In this document: piece by piece, positions 63,241-64,000 of the stretch
Numbering within the stretch: position 1 is the stretch's first letter
Layout: the number at the start of each line of letters is the position of its first letter
Assembly: GCF_027853235.1 (NCBI RefSeq)
Contig: NZ_WKJG01000100.1
Location: forward strand, 29,051 to 93,050
DNA: 64,000 nt
Direction: 5' to 3'
Source of the DNA: Aliibacillus thermotolerans
GTDB taxonomy: Bacteria; Bacillota; Bacilli; Bacillales; Marinococcaceae
Translations under genes and position numbers: made by a program
The notes under the pieces: generated by a model
Database searches by the model: none
Told to the model about the DNA's origin: nothing
The model's input: only the letters and a program-made list of their open reading frames with translations

Positions 63241-63414
63241 CCTTGACCTTGTGCCTTTTCTTAGTTCTTGCTGGTTGGGTTCAGGGACCCGGCCAGCGAG
63301 AACTTAGAAAAGATCGGTCGTGGTACGCTCGGTGTGCGGATGAAGTCCCTGCAAGGGCTTTATTTTTCCCATCCGCCAACGTACACACTACCACGACCGC
63401 AAACAAGGTCAAGG
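63241..63414. repeat. Three-way-junction-like inverted repeats in the IS256 element
   Basis: An outer 11-bp perfect stem CCTTGACCTTG/CAAGGTCAAGG (63241-63251 with 63404-63414) encloses two long hairpins. Hairpin 1: 20 bp with two mismatches (63255-63274 with 63293-63312) plus inner GGGT/ACCC. Hairpin 2: 11 bp CGGTCGTGGTA/TACCACGACCG (63315-63325 with 63389-63399) plus inner stems GCGGATG/CATCCGC and CCCT/AGGG. Confidence 0.85.
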
Positions 63415-63435
63415 ATGGCGGATTGATGCTAGAGC

Positions 63436-64000
63436 TTAATCTTCCAGTGCTTCAAACATCTGTATCAATTCTGATTTGGCCTTTTCAAACCCCCGATGAC
63501 AACGCATGCCAAACTTGTGATTATAGTCTAGAAACCGTGTCACGAGAAAGCGTTCTAAGGATTCTTCATTCGGGAATTGTTCTTTGCGTTTGACATATCG
63601 TTTGATTTCTTTGTTAAAAGCTTCAATTAAGTTTGTCGAGTAGATACTGCGACGTATGGAAGATGGGAAGTCATAAAATGTTAGAATCTGTTCATTGTTC
63701 ATCACTGATTCAATGACACGTGGATAAGGCTTTTCCCATTTGCTTTGCATTTGTTCTAAGGCTTCTATAGCTTCTTCACGGTTTTTTGCTTGGTAAACGG
63801 CTTTAAAATCATCGAGAATGGCTGCACGATCTTTTACACGTACTTTACTGGAAATGTTTCGAGCGACATGTATACAACACACTTGATGCTTCGCCTTTGG
63901 ATAGACACGATGAATGCTATCCGTCATCCCTGGCAACCCATCGGAAATGAAAAGGAGGACGTTTTCTACTCCTCTTTCATGTAGGGAGTGGATGAGTTCT
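63436..64000 (-). CDS. IS256-family (Mutator-like) transposase, C-terminal part
   Basis: The visible 188 codons hold the second catalytic Asp (LLFISDGLPGMTD), the CIHVARN region, and the Glu motif STNLIEAFNKEIKRYVKRK, all typical of IS256 transposases. The frame is open to the window end; the first Asp and N-terminus lie outside. No frameshift is seen. Confidence 0.92.
   Translation of the reverse strand, partial: ELIHSLHERGVENVLLFISDGLPGMTDSIHRVYPKAKHQVCCIHVARNISSKVRVKDRAAILDDFKAVYQAKNREEAIEALEQMQSKWEKPYPRVIESVMNNEQILTFYDFPSSIRRSIYSTNLIEAFNKEIKRYVKRKEQFPNEESLERFLVTRFLDYNHKFGMRCHRGFEKAKSELIQMFEALED

Larger units (their letters stand above)
55304..64000. mobile_element. Tn7-like transposon, left end and cargo (right end outside window)
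   Basis: The element begins at TGT (55304) with Tn7L-like TnsB boxes. It contains the cyclase/effector/E2-E1/JAB operon, an IS3 insertion and a tnsD remnant on the minus strand. In Tn7 the order from the right end is tnsA-B-C-D-(E)-cargo-left end; here tnsD is followed by cargo and the left end, so tnsABC should lie beyond 64000. TCTTC at 55299-55303 would be one copy of the 5-bp target duplication. The region is clearly more AT-rich than the host genes. Confidence 0.75.
63120..64000. mobile_element. IS256-family insertion sequence, partial
   Basis: Begins with GGGTGTGTCAATAATTTTGTG at 63120, inside tnsD. It carries a minus-strand IS256 transposase whose 5' end lies beyond the window. About 315 bp of non-coding sequence separate the IS end from the transposase stop. 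Confidence 0.8.

Noticed and set aside
55304..64000. CRISPR-associated transposon
   Set aside because: No cas genes or repeats are visible in the element's seen part; the TnsD-type remnant points to classic Tn7 targeting. The unseen part could still change this.

Overview
The window is a chromosomal segment of a Bacillaceae-type, endospore-forming Firmicute. It carries the sporulation genes spoVE, spoVD, ylbJ, ytvI and ylbD, the bacillithiol gene bshC, a caa3 oxidase locus and an m-DAP-type murE. Gene order from murG back to yktA follows the Bacillus subtilis block yktABC - yla - pycA - cta - ylb - mra/mur, read mostly on the minus strand. Starts are often TTG or GTG behind strong Shine-Dalgarno sequences, so many starts given here are set by the ribosome binding site.

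Layout: 1-11.8 kb is the division and cell-wall cluster (murG, spoVE, murD, mraY, murE, spoVD, pbpB, ftsL, rsmH, mraZ) with a MraZ operator. 11.9-24.1 kb holds bshC, a DUF3397 protein, ylbO, an enoyl-CoA hydratase, rpmF-ylbN, tmcAL, ylbL-ylbK, ylbJ, coaD-rsmD, an MFS transporter and ylbG. 24.2-31.5 kb holds proB-proA-proC behind an attenuator-like leader, an aspartokinase, a nitroreductase, darB and ricF. 31.5-41.8 kb holds ylbE/ylbD, a thioesterase, yugN, ytvI, the ctaBCDEF oxidase operon with ctaM, and divergent ctaA. 41.8-55.1 kb holds pycA, ylaN, ylaL, ylaI, a SulP transporter, ylaH, a collapsed typA pseudogene, ylaF, a 52-bp-repeat MITE-like element, suhB, yktB, yktA, a polysaccharide deacetylase and a BCCT transporter.

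From 55.15 kb on the sequence is mobile DNA. A truncated group II intron 3' end abuts position 55304, where a Tn7-like transposon end begins: TGT followed by three copies of a TnsB-type box with the same layout as Tn7L. The element continues past the window. It carries an AT-rich four-gene minus-strand operon: a membrane effector (PycTM-like domain fused to DUF3307), a class III nucleotide cyclase of Pycsar type, an E2-E1 fusion (Cap2-like) and a JAB/MPN protease (Cap3-like). It then carries an IS3-family element and a tnsD gene cut off by an IS256-family element that runs off the window.

The main discovery candidate is the cargo operon. It looks like a cyclic-nucleotide anti-phage system in which a Pycsar cyclase and membrane effector are coupled to the ubiquitin-like conjugation/deconjugation pair normally found with CD-NTases in type II CBASS. 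Other leads are the TnsB-box end, the typA scar, the proBA leader switch without a T-box, and large hairpin structures inside both insertion sequences.
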